Of a DNA stretch of 64,000 bases, positions 1-8,964 are shown in pieces. Position 1 is the first letter of the stretch. Each line of letters opens with the position of its first letter. The notes under the pieces are model-generated. The model was not told where the DNA came from. It ran no database searches and saw only the letters and a list, made by a program, of their open reading frames with translations. This DNA is from Fictibacillus barbaricus. GTDB taxonomy: Bacteria; Bacillota; Bacilli; Bacillales; Fictibacillaceae. The stretch lies in the NCBI RefSeq assembly GCF_014635025.1, contig NZ_BMCE01000003.1, positions 1-64,000 of the forward strand, read 5' to 3'. A program made the translations under genes and the position numbers.

Positions 1-93
1 TTACAATGCATAAACGTTTGGAAACGTCGTATCTAGTTTTGAGAGAACATACTCTCTAACTTAATATAAATCATGGTGAAAGTCATGGTTAGG
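1..93 (+). other. 23S-5S rRNA spacer
   Basis: This short stretch precedes the 5S gene and resembles Bacillus 23S-5S spacers. The 23S gene itself lies outside the window. No tRNA is visible in it. Confidence 0.6.
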
Positions 94-208
94 TCTAGTG
101 ATGATGGCGAAGAGGTCACACCCGTTCCCATACCGAACACGGAAGTTAAGCTCTTCAGCGCCGATGGTAGTTGGGGGTCTCCCCCTGTAAGAGTAGGACG
201 TCGCTAGG
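94..208 (+). rRNA. rrf: 5S ribosomal RNA
   Basis: This is the 5S rRNA of the large ribosomal subunit. The internal block around 111-165, with its GAAGAGGTCACACCCGTTCC run, is essentially the Bacillus 5S sequence. The ends pair: TCTAGTGATG at 94-103 with CGTCGCTAGG at 199-208, allowing G-U pairs, which fixes the boundaries to within a base or two. It is the last gene of an rRNA operon and is followed at once by an intrinsic terminator. Confidence 0.95.
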
Positions 209-215
209 CAAAGAA

Positions 216-250
216 GGTGGGACGAACGTAATGTTCGTTCCATCTTTTTT
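216..250 (+). terminator. rRNA operon terminator
   Basis: A 12-bp stem (216-227 with 233-244, some G-U pairs) closes a five-base loop and runs into a T tract from 245. It lies directly after 5S. Confidence 0.9.
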
Positions 251-274
251 TTATTTTTTAATGTTGATAAAGTA

Positions 275-400
275 GTTGATTGGAGCAGAAGGTGCGAGAC
301 TCCTGCAGGAGCAGCGTGACAGGTAAGACCCCACAGCGCAGGGTGCCGAGGAAGCTTACCCCACGCCCCGCGGAAAGCGAGCATCCTGGAGTTGAAGTCC
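275..400 (+). repeat. Dispersed Bacillaceae intergenic element, copy 1
   Basis: A GC-rich block of about 125 bases that begins GTTGATTGGAG and contains GGTGCGAGACTCCTG and GCGGAAAGCGAGCA. A second copy lies in reverse orientation at 13571-13691. From memory, very similar blocks recur between genes in many Bacillaceae genomes; I know of no assigned function. It encodes no convincing protein and is richer in GC than the flanking spacer. Confidence 0.75.
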
Positions 401-640
401 AGCCACTTCTTCCTTTGGGTTAAATAACAACATAGTTTACGAAAACAGCTTAAAAACTAAATTTAATGCATTTTTGCTTAATTAAGTAGTAAAAAGGCAT
501 ATAATTTAAAATTAGACTTATTTATAAGCGAAAATGACTTAATTCTATTCCAGCCATCCCATCCAGATTAACAATAACCACTTAAAATTAATGTTTTACC
601 GTAAGTGCGGATTCCTCTTATTATCAAAATTTCCTTTTAT

Positions 641-735
641 GAGTCTTCAACGAAATTTATGAGTCCTCAAAAAAAATTAAAAGTCTTCAAAGAGATTTAT
701 GAGTCCTCAAAATAATTTATGCGCCTTCGTTCAAT
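641..735. repeat. Five-unit degenerate tandem repeat, 20-base period
   Basis: The core GAGTCYTCAA or a variant starts at exactly 641, 661, 681, 701 and 721, so the period is 20 bases. Units differ at several positions (the third starts AAGTCTTC, the fifth GCGCCTTC). The DNA around it (401-640 and 736-800) is AT-rich and shows no gene or clear signal. Confidence 0.7.
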
Positions 736-812
736 TACCCAATTACTACACATTCTCCAACCTACAAGCTTGCTCTTTCCCGAATTTCAACAAATCAAAT
801 CGTTAAGTATGG

Positions 813-920
813 TAGCTTGGCCGTAAGCCAAGCCTCAATTTAGATCTAATAAGGGACAGCTTGGCAATTCGCCAAACTTTACAACTGAATAAAAAAGGTT
901 GTTTGGCATCCGCCAGATTT
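813..920. repeat. Three short hairpin-like repeats around TTGGC
   Basis: Three related units carry a GCTTGGC-type arm followed closely by a GCCAAGC-type arm. The TTGG cores start at 817, 861 and 903, giving spacings of 44 and 42 bases. The first unit is a perfect 7-bp hairpin and the later ones decay. No gene lies here. It may be a variant of the phased arrays elsewhere in the window. Confidence 0.5.
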
Positions 921-1037
921 CTAATAACAATCCGTATCAAACTCCCCAACTGTTTTTGCTTCTATTCTCCAGTTTCCAACTTGTCCAAAAAGTGTTATTC
1001 TTAACAAAGTATTTTTCACCTGGGGAGGCTTGCCGTC

Positions 1038-1565
1038 ATGTTAGATAATGCGTTAGTCATGGTTGGAATTATATTGTTAATCAATATTGTATATGTATCC
1101 TTTTTTACGATCAGGATGATCCTGACGCTTAAAGGCCAACGGTACCTGGCTGCTTTTATTAGCGTGTTCGAGGTTATTATTTATGTTGTTGGTCTTGGGC
1201 TTGTTTTAGATAACTTAAATGAGATCCAGAACTTGATCGCATATGCAGTCGGATATGGGATCGGTGTTCTTGTAGGAATGAAGATTGAGGAAAAGCTTGC
1301 GCTTGGATATACTACTGTTAACGTGATTACGACGGATCTAGAAGGAGGTCTGCCGAATGAACTTCGCAACAAGGGGTATGGTGTTACGAACTGGCTTGCA
1401 GAAGGCCGTGAAGGGCAGCGCCTTATGATGGAGATCTTAACGTCTCGTAAATCAGAAGTGAACCTGTATAACACAGTAAAAGATTTGGATCCAAAGGCGT
1501 TTATTATCTCGCATGAACCAAAAACGTTTCATGGCGGATTTTGGGTTAAGAGTATCAGGAGGTAA
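1038..1565 (+). CDS. yebE: UPF0316 family membrane protein (YebE-like)
   Basis: A 175-residue protein of unknown function. Three hydrophobic segments are visible at about 4-28, 36-57 and 63-83, followed by a cytoplasmic C-terminal domain of DUF2179 type at about 95-170. GGGGAGG at 1022-1028 suits the ATG at 1038. It sits three bases upstream of the yebG homologue and both precede the pur operon, the same neighbourhood as yebE-yebG in B. subtilis. Family assignment rests on remembered sequence similarity and synteny. The role is unknown. Confidence 0.85.
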   Translation: MLDNALVMVGIILLINIVYVSFFTIRMILTLKGQRYLAAFISVFEVIIYVVGLGLVLDNLNEIQNLIAYAVGYGIGVLVGMKIEEKLALGYTTVNVITTDLEGGLPNELRNKGYGVTNWLAEGREGQRLMMEILTSRKSEVNLYNTVKDLDPKAFIISHEPKTFHGGFWVKSIRR

Positions 1566-1568
1566 CGA

Positions 1569-1772
1569 ATGGACAAGAAACCTTCTAAAAAGAAGTTTGT
1601 TGTTGAGGCAGGCGAAACCCTCTCTGATTGCCTGGATCGTATGGCAAAAGAGGGTTACACACCTGTAAGAAGGATGGAAGAGCCTGTGTTTCATGAGGTG
1701 AAACGCAATGGCAGAATGGAACCAGAAGTAAAAGAACAACGAATTGTATTTGAAGGAAAATTACAAAAATAG
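1569..1772 (+). CDS. yebG: NETI-motif small protein (YebG-like)
   Basis: A 67-residue, highly charged soluble protein. The segment AGETLSDCLDRMAKEGYTPV at 15-34 corresponds to the region that gives the NETI family its name, although the motif here reads GETL. It starts four bases after the yebE stop, with GGAGG just upstream, so the two are probably co-transcribed. The stop is followed within ten bases by the pur operator. Function is unknown. Confidence 0.8.
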   Translation: MDKKPSKKKFVVEAGETLSDCLDRMAKEGYTPVRRMEEPVFHEVKRNGRMEPEVKEQRIVFEGKLQK

Positions 1773-1782
1773 ACCCAAAACA

Positions 1783-1816
1783 CGAACATTAACTATTTTA
1801 TACAACTTAATGTTCG
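1783..1816. promoter_or_regulatory. Tandem PurBoxes (PurR operator)
   Basis: CGAACATTA at 1783-1791 and its inverted partner TAATGTTCG at 1808-1816 are separated by 16 bases. This matches the paired PurBox arrangement bound by B. subtilis PurR. They lie just upstream of the pur promoter. PurR repression relieved by PRPP is inferred from the family. The same inverted repeat, followed by ATTTTTG, might also act as a weak terminator for yebG. Confidence 0.85.
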
Positions 1817-1823
1817 ATTTTTG

Positions 1824-1853
1824 TTGACAAAGCAAAACATCAATTGCTACAAT
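1824..1853 (+). promoter_or_regulatory. pur operon promoter (sigma-A)
   Basis: TTGACA at 1824-1829 and TACAAT at 1848-1853 are 18 bases apart. The promoter lies eight bases after the second PurBox and about 20 bases before the riboswitch. Confidence 0.85.
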
Positions 1854-1871
1854 AAAACCAGAAGAATAAAG

Positions 1872-1944
1872 CCCTCATATAATTTCGGGGATATGGCCCG
1901 TAAGTCTCTACCTGATGACCGAATATTTCATCAGACTATGAGGG
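1872..1944 (+). promoter_or_regulatory. Purine riboswitch aptamer, guanine/hypoxanthine class
   Basis: P1 is formed by CCCTCATA (1872-1879) and TATGAGGG (1937-1944). Between them lie the conserved ATATGGC and TCTCTACC blocks of the purine riboswitch. The specificity base corresponding to position 74 of the xpt aptamer is C1936 (context GACTAT), so guanine or hypoxanthine is expected rather than adenine. The 3' side of P1 and its flank, 1938-1950, is complementary over 13 bases (one G-U) to 1994-2006 in the terminator stem. This gives a clear antiterminator that ligand binding would disrupt. Confidence 0.95.
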
Positions 1945-1982
1945 AAAGCATCTTTCTGTATATTTATCGGATACGTACTTAC

Positions 1983-2038
1983 GTCCAGTTGGCTGCTTTC
2001 TCTCATTTTGGGGAGAAGCATACAAACTGGACTTTTTT
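1983..2038 (+). terminator. Riboswitch-controlled attenuator
   Basis: GTCCAGTT (1983-1990) pairs with AACTGGAC (2025-2032), with an inner helix from 1994, followed by a T run from 2033. Its 5' inner strand is the partner of the antiterminator, so ligand-bound RNA should stop here before purE. Confidence 0.9.
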
Positions 2039-2066
2039 ATTTTTTCTGACAATTAAGGAGGCTGCC

Positions 2067-2552
2067 ATGGCTAAAGTAGGCGTGATCATGGGAAGTGTTT
2101 CAGATTGGGAAACAATGAAAGAAGCGTGTGACATATTAGATGAACTGGATGTAGCTTACGAGAAGAAAGTAGTTTCTGCACACCGTACACCTGATCTCAT
2201 GTTTCAATATGCAGAAGAAGCGGAGCAGAGAGGAATCGAAGTGATCATCGCTGGAGCAGGAGGAGCAGCTCACCTGCCGGGAATGGTTGCGGCAAAGACG
2301 ATTGTTCCGGTCATAGGTGTCCCTGTTCAGTCAAAAGCTCTTAACGGTATGGACTCACTTTTATCGATCGTACAGATGCCAAAAGGTGTTCCTGTTGCAA
2401 CGGTTGCAATCGGGAAAGCAGGAGCTGCAAATGCCGGTCTCCTGGCAGCCCAGATGGTAGCTGTACATGATGAAGGTGTAAGACAGCGTATAAAACAACG
2501 CCGGGCACATGCACAAGAAGCGGCGATTGAAAGTAGTGAGCAGCTTGTTTAA
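2067..2552 (+). CDS. purE: PurE, N5-carboxyaminoimidazole ribonucleotide mutase
   Basis: Converts N5-CAIR to CAIR in purine synthesis, using the product of PurK. The protein has 161 residues, normal for class I PurE. GSVSDW (9-14), SAHRTP (37-42) and the glycine-rich loop at 65-74 are family signatures around the nucleotide site. The reading frame stays open upstream through the riboswitch, but AAGGAGG at 2055-2061 points to the ATG at 2067. It is the first gene of the pur operon and overlaps the start of purK. Confidence 0.97.
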   Translation: MAKVGVIMGSVSDWETMKEACDILDELDVAYEKKVVSAHRTPDLMFQYAEEAEQRGIEVIIAGAGGAAHLPGMVAAKTIVPVIGVPVQSKALNGMDSLLSIVQMPKGVPVATVAIGKAGAANAGLLAAQMVAVHDEGVRQRIKQRRAHAQEAAIESSEQLV

Positions 2553-3699
2553 AATCATTCGACCACAGCAAACAATCGGAATATTAGGCGGCGGGCAGCT
2601 CGGCCGCATGATGGCATTAAGTGCAAGAGAAATGGGCTTAAGAGTAGTTGTGTTAGAGCCGGGTGAAGATTCTCCATGCGGGCAAGTGGCAGATCAACAG
2701 ATCGTTGCTCCCTACGAAGACCGTAAAGGCATACAGCAGCTTGCAGAACTTAGTGATGTTGTTACGTACGAGTTTGAAAATATAGATGCGGCAAGTGCGA
2801 ACTGGCTGGAAGAAAATGCGAACTTGCCTCAAGGAAGCCGACTTTTAGCTGTAACACAGCACCGTCTAATAGAAAAAGAGACACTTGTTAAGGCGGGTGC
2901 TCCTGTAGCACCTTACAGACCGGTAACGGATCTGCCTTCTCTAGAACAAGGTATCGAAGAGCTTGGACTGCCTTCTGTTCTCAAAACCTGCCGAGGGGGA
3001 TATGACGGAAAAGGCCAGGTTGTGATCAAACAGAAAAGTGACATCCAGAGCGCTGCAGCACTTTTAGAAAAAGAGACAGATTGTGTGCTGGAAGCTTGGG
3101 TGAAGTTCGAAAAAGAGATCTCGGTGATTTTAACAAGAAGTGTGAGCGGTGAGGTTAAATCGTTTCCAATCGCAGAGAATATACACAAAGACAATATTCT
3201 GCATCAAACGATCGCACCAGCCCGCATCTCAAAAGAAACAGCTGAAAAAGCAAAGAGACTTGCTCGTTCGGTAGCTGCTGAATTAGACCTGGTAGGAACG
3301 CTTGCCGTAGAGATGTTCGTTGCTGAAGACGGAAAGGTCTATGTGAACGAACTGGCACCGCGTCCGCATAATTCAGGACACTTTACGATCGAAGCGTGTG
3401 AGACGTCTCAGTTCGATCAGCATGTACGCGCTGTTTGCAACTGGCCGCTTGGCAACACGGATCTGATCAAACCAGCCGTGATGATCAACTTACTAGGTGA
3501 GCATCATGATACGGTATTAGAGAGAATAGAGAATCTAGGAGAAGCGAAACTGCATTTGTACGGAAAGAAAGAAGCGAAAGAAAAACGTAAGATGGGGCAC
3601 ATCACGGTTTTAGGTGATACGATTGAAGAGGCGCTTAAAAAGGCTGAAAAAGTGTGCGCTATATATTTAAGTGAGAACAAGATGGAGGTACAACAATGA
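2536..3699 (+). CDS. purK: PurK, N5-carboxyaminoimidazole ribonucleotide synthase
   Basis: ATP-grasp enzyme that makes N5-CAIR from AIR, ATP and bicarbonate. The N-terminal nucleotide-binding loop [12 protein letters not shown] lies at about residues 15-26, and the ATP-grasp core follows. I chose the GTG at 2536, giving 387 residues, close to the usual 380. An ATG at 2509 and a TTG at 2545 are alternatives, and none has a strong Shine-Dalgarno site. The gene overlaps purE by 17 bases and its stop overlaps the purB start, so translation is probably coupled. Confidence 0.93.
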   Translation: MSSLFKIIRPQQTIGILGGGQLGRMMALSAREMGLRVVVLEPGEDSPCGQVADQQIVAPYEDRKGIQQLAELSDVVTYEFENIDAASANWLEENANLPQGSRLLAVTQHRLIEKETLVKAGAPVAPYRPVTDLPSLEQGIEELGLPSVLKTCRGGYDGKGQVVIKQKSDIQSAAALLEKETDCVLEAWVKFEKEISVILTRSVSGEVKSFPIAENIHKDNILHQTIAPARISKETAEKAKRLARSVAAELDLVGTLAVEMFVAEDGKVYVNELAPRPHNSGHFTIEACETSQFDQHVRAVCNWPLGNTDLIKPAVMINLLGEHHDTVLERIENLGEAKLHLYGKKEAKEKRKMGHITVLGDTIEEALKKAEKVCAIYLSENKMEVQQ

Positions 3700-4988
3700 T
3701 TGAACGGTATAAACGCCCTGAAATGGGAGCGATTTGGACGGACGAAAACAAATATCAGGCATGGCTTGAAGTAGAGATTCTAGCATGTGAAGCATGGGCG
3801 GAACTAGGTGAGATCCCGAAAGAAGACGTAAAAAAACTTCGTGAAAATGCTTCATTTGATATTAACCGTATTCTAGAGATCGAAGAAGAAACACGTCATG
3901 ATGTTGTTGCTTTTACTCGAGCGGTATCTGAAACACTTGGAGAAGAGCGCAAATGGGTGCATTACGGACTAACATCTACAGACGTAGTAGATACAGCACT
4001 TTCTTACTTACTTAAGCAAGCGAACGACATTCTAGCAAAAGACTTAGACCGATTTGTTGAGATCTTAGCTGAGAAAGCGAAAGAACATAAATATACCGTT
4101 ATGATGGGACGTACACACGGGGTACATGCTGAACCTACAACGTTCGGCCTAAAGCTTGCTCTTTGGTACGAAGAGATGAAGCGCAACGTAGAACGCTTTA
4201 AACAAGCAGCTGACACGGTACGTTTCGGAAAAATATCTGGTGCTGTAGGAACTTACGCAAACATCGATCCATTCGTTGAAAAGTATGTGTGTGAAAAGCT
4301 TGGATTAGAAGCAGCTCCAATCTCAACACAAACATTGCAGCGTGACCGTCACGCGCACTACATGTCAACGCTAGCGCTGATCGCGACAAGCATTGAAAAG
4401 TTTGCAACAGAGGTTCGCGGCCTCCAAAAGAGTGAGACGCGTGAAGTGGAAGAGTTCTTTGCAAAAGGCCAAAAAGGATCTTCGGCCATGCCGCATAAGC
4501 GTAATCCGATCGGATCTGAAAACATGACAGGGCTTGCTCGTGTGATCCGCGGCTACATGATGACAGCTTACGAGAACGTCTCTCTATGGCATGAGCGTGA
4601 TATCTCGCATTCATCTGCAGAACGTGTCATTCTGCCGGATGCAACGATTGCACTTAATTACATGCTTAACCGTTTCGGCAACATTGTGAAGAACTTAACG
4701 GTGTTCCCAGAGAACATGAAGCGCAACATGGACCGTACGTACGGTTTGATCTACTCACAGCGCGTACTTCTTAAATTGATCGATAAAGGCATGGCACGTG
4801 AAGAGGCGTATGACACGGTCCAGCCTAAAGCGATGCAGGCTTGGGAAGAAGGCGTTCAGTTTAGAACATTGGTGGAGGCTGAACCGAAAATCACAGAAAA
4901 ATTAACACCTGAAGAAATCTCTGAATGCTTTGATTACAGTTACCATCTGTCACATGTAGATACGATCTTTGACAGATTAGGGCTTTAA
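3696..4988 (+). CDS. purB: PurB, adenylosuccinate lyase
   Basis: Cleaves SAICAR to AICAR plus fumarate and adenylosuccinate to AMP plus fumarate, so it serves both IMP and AMP synthesis. The 430-residue protein carries the fumarase/aspartase superfamily signature [11 protein letters not shown] at 261-271, which contains the catalytic serine loop, and TxGVHAEP near 140-147. It starts inside the purK stop (ATGA overlap) with GGAGG ten bases upstream. A gap of 116 bases separates it from purC, the first sizeable break in the operon. Confidence 0.97.
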   Translation: MIERYKRPEMGAIWTDENKYQAWLEVEILACEAWAELGEIPKEDVKKLRENASFDINRILEIEEETRHDVVAFTRAVSETLGEERKWVHYGLTSTDVVDTALSYLLKQANDILAKDLDRFVEILAEKAKEHKYTVMMGRTHGVHAEPTTFGLKLALWYEEMKRNVERFKQAADTVRFGKISGAVGTYANIDPFVEKYVCEKLGLEAAPISTQTLQRDRHAHYMSTLALIATSIEKFATEVRGLQKSETREVEEFFAKGQKGSSAMPHKRNPIGSENMTGLARVIRGYMMTAYENVSLWHERDISHSSAERVILPDATIALNYMLNRFGNIVKNLTVFPENMKRNMDRTYGLIYSQRVLLKLIDKGMAREEAYDTVQPKAMQAWEEGVQFRTLVEAEPKITEKLTPEEISECFDYSYHLSHVDTIFDRLGL

Positions 4989-5017
4989 AAAGGATTTATT
5001 AGAAAGACTTCAACTAA

Positions 5018-5045
5018 AAAGAGAGTGATGTTTTGAGCTCTCTTT
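5018..5045 (+). terminator. Weak hairpin between purB and purC
   Basis: AAAGAGAG (5018-5025) pairs with CTCTCTTT (5038-5045). A T-rich tract appears only 10 bases later, so this may be a partial terminator or an mRNA processing site rather than an operon end. Confidence 0.35.
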
Positions 5046-5104
5046 CTCTTTGCCTTTTTTAGAAGATTGAATATTGGGAATCTTCCCATAATGGAGGGGT
5101 CATG

Positions 5105-5827
5105 ATGGAGAAGTTAGAGCAGCTTTACGAAGGAAAAGCGAAACGAATTTACCGTACAACCGATGAAGAGGTTGTTTGGGTGAGCTACAAAGATTCTGCG
5201 ACAGCTTTCAACGGGGAAAAGAAAGCTGAGATCGAAGGAAAAGGCAGATTGAACAACGAGATTTCATCTATTCTTTTTGAACTGCTTCATGAGAAAGGTA
5301 TTGAATCTCACTTTGTAAAACGCGTTTCAGAAACAGAACAGCTTGTTAAGAAGGTAACCATCATTCCTTTAGAAGTGGTGGTACGCAACATCGCAGCAGG
5401 TTCACTTTCAAAGCGTACCGGTATTCCTGAGGGACAGATCCTTCCAAGAACAATCTTAGAGTTTTATTTCAAAAATGATGATCTTGGAGACCCGCTTATC
5501 ACAGAAGAGCACATCGACATCATGAACTTGGCGTCGAAAGAACAGGTCAGCAAGATTTCAGACCAAGCTTTACAGATCAACGAAGTTCTAACATCCTATT
5601 TTGCTCAACGAAACGTGAAGCTTGTAGATTTCAAACTGGAGTTCGGAACTGACTCAAACGGAAACTTATTGCTGGCTGACGAGATTTCACCAGATACATG
5701 CAGACTATGGGATGCAGATACAAACGAGAAGCTTGATAAAGATGTATTCCGCCGTGAATTAGGAAGTTTAACAGATGCTTATGAAAAAATACTACAACGT
5801 CTAGGAGGCCTATCATGTACAAAGTAA
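5105..5827 (+). CDS. purC: PurC, SAICAR synthase
   Basis: Joins aspartate to CAIR with ATP to form SAICAR. Family features visible are YEGKAK (8-13), the DSATAFNGEKK stretch and LEVVVRN in the central domain, and DEISPDTCRLW near the C-terminus. The length of 240 residues is normal. Two ATGs are adjacent, at 5102 and 5105; the site GGAGGGG at 5093-5099 is too close to the first, so the second is preferred. The gene overlaps purS by 13 bases. Confidence 0.96.
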   Translation: MEKLEQLYEGKAKRIYRTTDEEVVWVSYKDSATAFNGEKKAEIEGKGRLNNEISSILFELLHEKGIESHFVKRVSETEQLVKKVTIIPLEVVVRNIAAGSLSKRTGIPEGQILPRTILEFYFKNDDLGDPLITEEHIDIMNLASKEQVSKISDQALQINEVLTSYFAQRNVKLVDFKLEFGTDSNGNLLLADEISPDTCRLWDADTNEKLDKDVFRRELGSLTDAYEKILQRLGGLSCTK

Positions 5828-6069
5828 AAGTGTATGTAACGTTAAGAGAGAGTGTATTAGATCCACAAGGTAAAGCGGTAATGAGCTCGCTTCATAAAAT
5901 GGGACAGTCTGAGGTTGAAGATGTACGTATTGGTAAGTATCTTGAGTTAACTCTTCAAAAAGGGGACTACGATCTAGATGAAAGAATCGTTAACATGTGT
6001 TCTAAACTTTTATCCAATCCGGTAATCGAAGACTATCGGTATGAGGTGGAGGAGGTTGTCGCACAGTGA
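5815..6069 (+). CDS. purS: PurS, FGAM synthase small subunit
   Basis: An 84-residue structural subunit that bridges PurL and PurQ in the three-part formylglycinamidine ribonucleotide synthase of Gram-positive bacteria. Sequence ([16 protein letters not shown] at the start) and length are typical. AGGAGG upstream and a start inside purC mark the ATG at 5815. Its stop overlaps the GTG start of purQ by four bases, consistent with tightly coupled synthesis of the three subunits. Confidence 0.96.
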   Translation: MYKVKVYVTLRESVLDPQGKAVMSSLHKMGQSEVEDVRIGKYLELTLQKGDYDLDERIVNMCSKLLSNPVIEDYRYEVEEVVAQ

Positions 6070-6749
6070 AGTTCGCCGTAATCGTTTTTCCAGGGTCAAA
6101 CTGTGACACAGACATGTATCATGCTGTAAAAGACGAACTCGGTGCAGATGTAGAGTACGTTTGGCATGATGCAACAGACTTAAACCAATTTGACGGTATT
6201 TTACTGCCTGGCGGTTTCTCTTACGGAGACTATTTAAGATCAGGCGCGATCGCACAGTTCTCTAACGTCATGACGGAGGTTGTAAAAGCAGCTCGCGAAG
6301 GCAAGCCGGTTCTAGGTGTTTGCAACGGATTTCAGATTCTGCTAGAAACAGGGCTTCTGCCTGGAGCTATGCGCCGCAACGAGTCATTGAAGTTTATCTG
6401 CCAGCCGGAAGAGCTTGTGGTAGAGAACGCAACGACGATCTTCACTTCTCAATACGAGAAGGGTGAAGCGATCTCCGTTCCTGTTGCACACGGTGAAGGC
6501 AACTACTATTGCGATGATGAGACTTTAGAGGAACTAAAAGCGAACAATCAGATCGTTTTTACGTATGCGAATAATCCGAATGGATCGGTTGAAAATATTG
6601 CGGGTATTACGAACAAAGAGGGCAACGTACTAGGTATGATGCCGCACCCGGAACGCGCGGTTGATGAGCTTTTAGGAAGCAAAGATGGACTTAAATTATT
6701 TCAATCTATTGTGAAGAGCTGGAGGGAACACTATGTCGCTGCAACATGA
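6066..6749 (+). CDS. purQ: PurQ, FGAM synthase glutaminase subunit
   Basis: Class I glutamine amidotransferase that supplies ammonia to PurL. The nucleophile is Cys86 in VLGVCNGFQ, and the His/Glu of the triad are in [11 protein letters not shown] near the C-terminus. The protein has 227 residues. It starts with GTG at 6066, overlapping the purS stop, with GGTGGAGGAGG upstream. It overlaps purL by 17 bases. Confidence 0.97.
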   Translation: MKFAVIVFPGSNCDTDMYHAVKDELGADVEYVWHDATDLNQFDGILLPGGFSYGDYLRSGAIAQFSNVMTEVVKAAREGKPVLGVCNGFQILLETGLLPGAMRRNESLKFICQPEELVVENATTIFTSQYEKGEAISVPVAHGEGNYYCDDETLEELKANNQIVFTYANNPNGSVENIAGITNKEGNVLGMMPHPERAVDELLGSKDGLKLFQSIVKSWREHYVAAT

Positions 6750-8964
6750 GCCAACAAGTTCACAAATTAAAGAACAAAAATTATACCGTGAGATGGGTTT
6801 AAGTGATTCTGAGTTTGAACTCGTAGAAAAGATCATTGGCAGATCTCCAAACTGGACGGAAACAGGACTATTCTCTGTTATGTGGAGTGAGCACTGTTCA
6901 TATAAAAATTCAAAACCTGTATTAAGCAAGTTCCCGACGAAGGGAGAGCGCGTACTTCAGGGTCCTGGTGAAGGTGCTGGAATCGTGGATATCGGTGACG
7001 GCCAAGCGGTTGTATTTAAGATCGAATCTCATAACCATCCATCTGCGATCGAGCCATACCAAGGTGCCGCAACTGGTGTTGGCGGAATCATCCGTGACGT
7101 ATTCTCGATGGGAGCACGTCCGATCGCGATGCTGAACTCTCTTCGTTTTGGTGAATTAGAATCACCTCGCGTGAAGTATTTATTTGAACAGGTTGTAGCG
7201 GGTATCGCTGGCTACGGAAACTGTATAGGTATTCCGACGGTTGGCGGAGAAGTTCAATTCGATCCGTCATATGAAGGCAATCCACTTGTAAACGCAATGT
7301 GTGTTGGTTTGATCGACCATAAAGATATTAAGAAGGGTCAAGCAAAGGGTGCTGGCAACTCTGTTATGTATGTTGGGGCGAAAACAGGGCGTGACGGAAT
7401 CCATGGTGCAACATTTGCATCCGAAGAGCTTTCAGAAGCATCAGAAGAAAAACGACCAGCTGTTCAAGTTGGCGACCCTTTCATGGAAAAGCTTTTGATG
7501 GAAGCGTGTCTTGAGCTCATCCAAAACTGTGATGCTCTTGTGGGTATTCAGGATATGGGTGCCGCGGGTCTTACAAGTTCGTCTGCTGAGATGGCAAGTA
7601 AAGCTGGAATGGGAATCGAGATGAACCTTGATCTTGTTCCACAGCGTGAAACAGGCATGACAGCTTATGAAATGATGCTTTCTGAGTCACAGGAACGTAT
7701 GCTTTTAGTCGTTGAAAAAGGCCGTGAGCATGAGGTAGAAAAGATCTTCGCAAAGTGGGATCTCGATTGTGTAACGGTTGGAACGGTTATTGAAGAACAA
7801 GTGCTGCGTCTTACTCATCAAGGTGATATCGTTGCAGAAGTACCAGTTGATGCACTTGCAGAAGATGCACCGGTTTATCATAAGCCATCAAAAGAGCCAG
7901 CCTATTATGGCGAGTTCCAAGCTCAAGAAGATTATATTCCTGAGATCACTAGCTTCAAATCTACGTTGCTATCATTATTAGAGCAGCCGACGATCGCGAG
8001 CAAAGAGTGGGTGTACAACCAATACGACTATATGGTTCGCACAAACACGGTTGTAGCTCCTGGATCAGATGCTGCTGTTGTAAGAATCAGAGGGACAAAG
8101 AAAGCACTCGCCATGACGACAGATTGTAATTCTCGCTATCTGTACTTAGACCCTGAAGTGGGCGGCATGATTGCTGTTGCCGAGGCAGCTCGTAATCTTG
8201 TATGTTCCGGTGCACAGCCACTTGCTGTTACGGACTGCCTGAACTACGGAAACCCGGAAAAGCCTGAGATCTTCTGGCAGCTTGAAAAATCAGCTGACGG
8301 TATGAGTGCAGCATGCAGCAAGCTTGCAACACCGGTTATCGGCGGAAACGTATCTCTTTATAACGAAACAAACGGAGTAGCCGTTTATCCAACGCCAGTT
8401 ATCGGTATGGTTGGTTTGATTGAAGATACAAAACATATTGTGACTCAAGACTTTAAACAAGCAGGCGACATCATCTATCTGATCGGTGAAAGCAAAGCTG
8501 AATTTGGTGGAAGTGAGCTTCAAAAGATGAAAGAAGGACGCATCTTCGGGAAAGCGCCTCACATCGATCTTGAAGTGGAGGAAACAAGACAGCGTGAGCT
8601 TTTAGCCGCTATCCAAAAAGGACTTATCGCATCTGCACATGACGTGGCAGAAGGCGGATTGTCTGTAGCACTAGCCGAGTCTGTGATGGACGGCAAAGTG
8701 GGAGCAAGCGTTACATTAACAGACGAGCCGATCGGAAGTCTTTTCGGAGAATCACAATCCCGTTTCTTAGTCACTGTAAAACCTGAAAATCAAGATGAGT
8801 TCCAACAGCTTGTAAAAGACGCGAAAATTATAGGTTTTGTACGTTCTGAGAGCGGTCTTGCGATCGATAATGAACAGGGTGAAGAATTATTATCCTGTAC
8901 GCTCCAGGAGATGCAAGACGCCTGGAAAGGAGCTATTCCATGCTTGCTGACATCAAAGGCTTAA
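6733..8964 (+). CDS. purL: PurL, FGAM synthase large subunit
   Basis: ATP-dependent synthase subunit that converts FGAR to FGAM with ammonia from PurQ. At 743 residues it is the short, Gram-positive form without a fused glutaminase. [11 protein letters not shown] and [10 protein letters not shown] near the N-terminus and two related AIR-synthase-like halves are visible. The ATG at 6733 follows GGAGGG. The 3' end overlaps purF by 25 bases. Confidence 0.97.
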   Translation: MSLQHEPTSSQIKEQKLYREMGLSDSEFELVEKIIGRSPNWTETGLFSVMWSEHCSYKNSKPVLSKFPTKGERVLQGPGEGAGIVDIGDGQAVVFKIESHNHPSAIEPYQGAATGVGGIIRDVFSMGARPIAMLNSLRFGELESPRVKYLFEQVVAGIAGYGNCIGIPTVGGEVQFDPSYEGNPLVNAMCVGLIDHKDIKKGQAKGAGNSVMYVGAKTGRDGIHGATFASEELSEASEEKRPAVQVGDPFMEKLLMEACLELIQNCDALVGIQDMGAAGLTSSSAEMASKAGMGIEMNLDLVPQRETGMTAYEMMLSESQERMLLVVEKGREHEVEKIFAKWDLDCVTVGTVIEEQVLRLTHQGDIVAEVPVDALAEDAPVYHKPSKEPAYYGEFQAQEDYIPEITSFKSTLLSLLEQPTIASKEWVYNQYDYMVRTNTVVAPGSDAAVVRIRGTKKALAMTTDCNSRYLYLDPEVGGMIAVAEAARNLVCSGAQPLAVTDCLNYGNPEKPEIFWQLEKSADGMSAACSKLATPVIGGNVSLYNETNGVAVYPTPVIGMVGLIEDTKHIVTQDFKQAGDIIYLIGESKAEFGGSELQKMKEGRIFGKAPHIDLEVEETRQRELLAAIQKGLIASAHDVAEGGLSVALAESVMDGKVGASVTLTDEPIGSLFGESQSRFLVTVKPENQDEFQQLVKDAKIIGFVRSESGLAIDNEQGEELLSCTLQEMQDAWKGAIPCLLTSKA

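Noticed and set aside
61-384. Minus-strand open frame over the 5S gene and first repeat
   Set aside because: It is antisense to rRNA and a terminator, has no ribosome site and no recognisable protein features.
1821-2066. Upstream in-frame extension of purE
   Set aside because: The extra 82 codons run through the riboswitch and attenuator. AAGGAGG directly before 2067 and the family N-terminus mark the true start.
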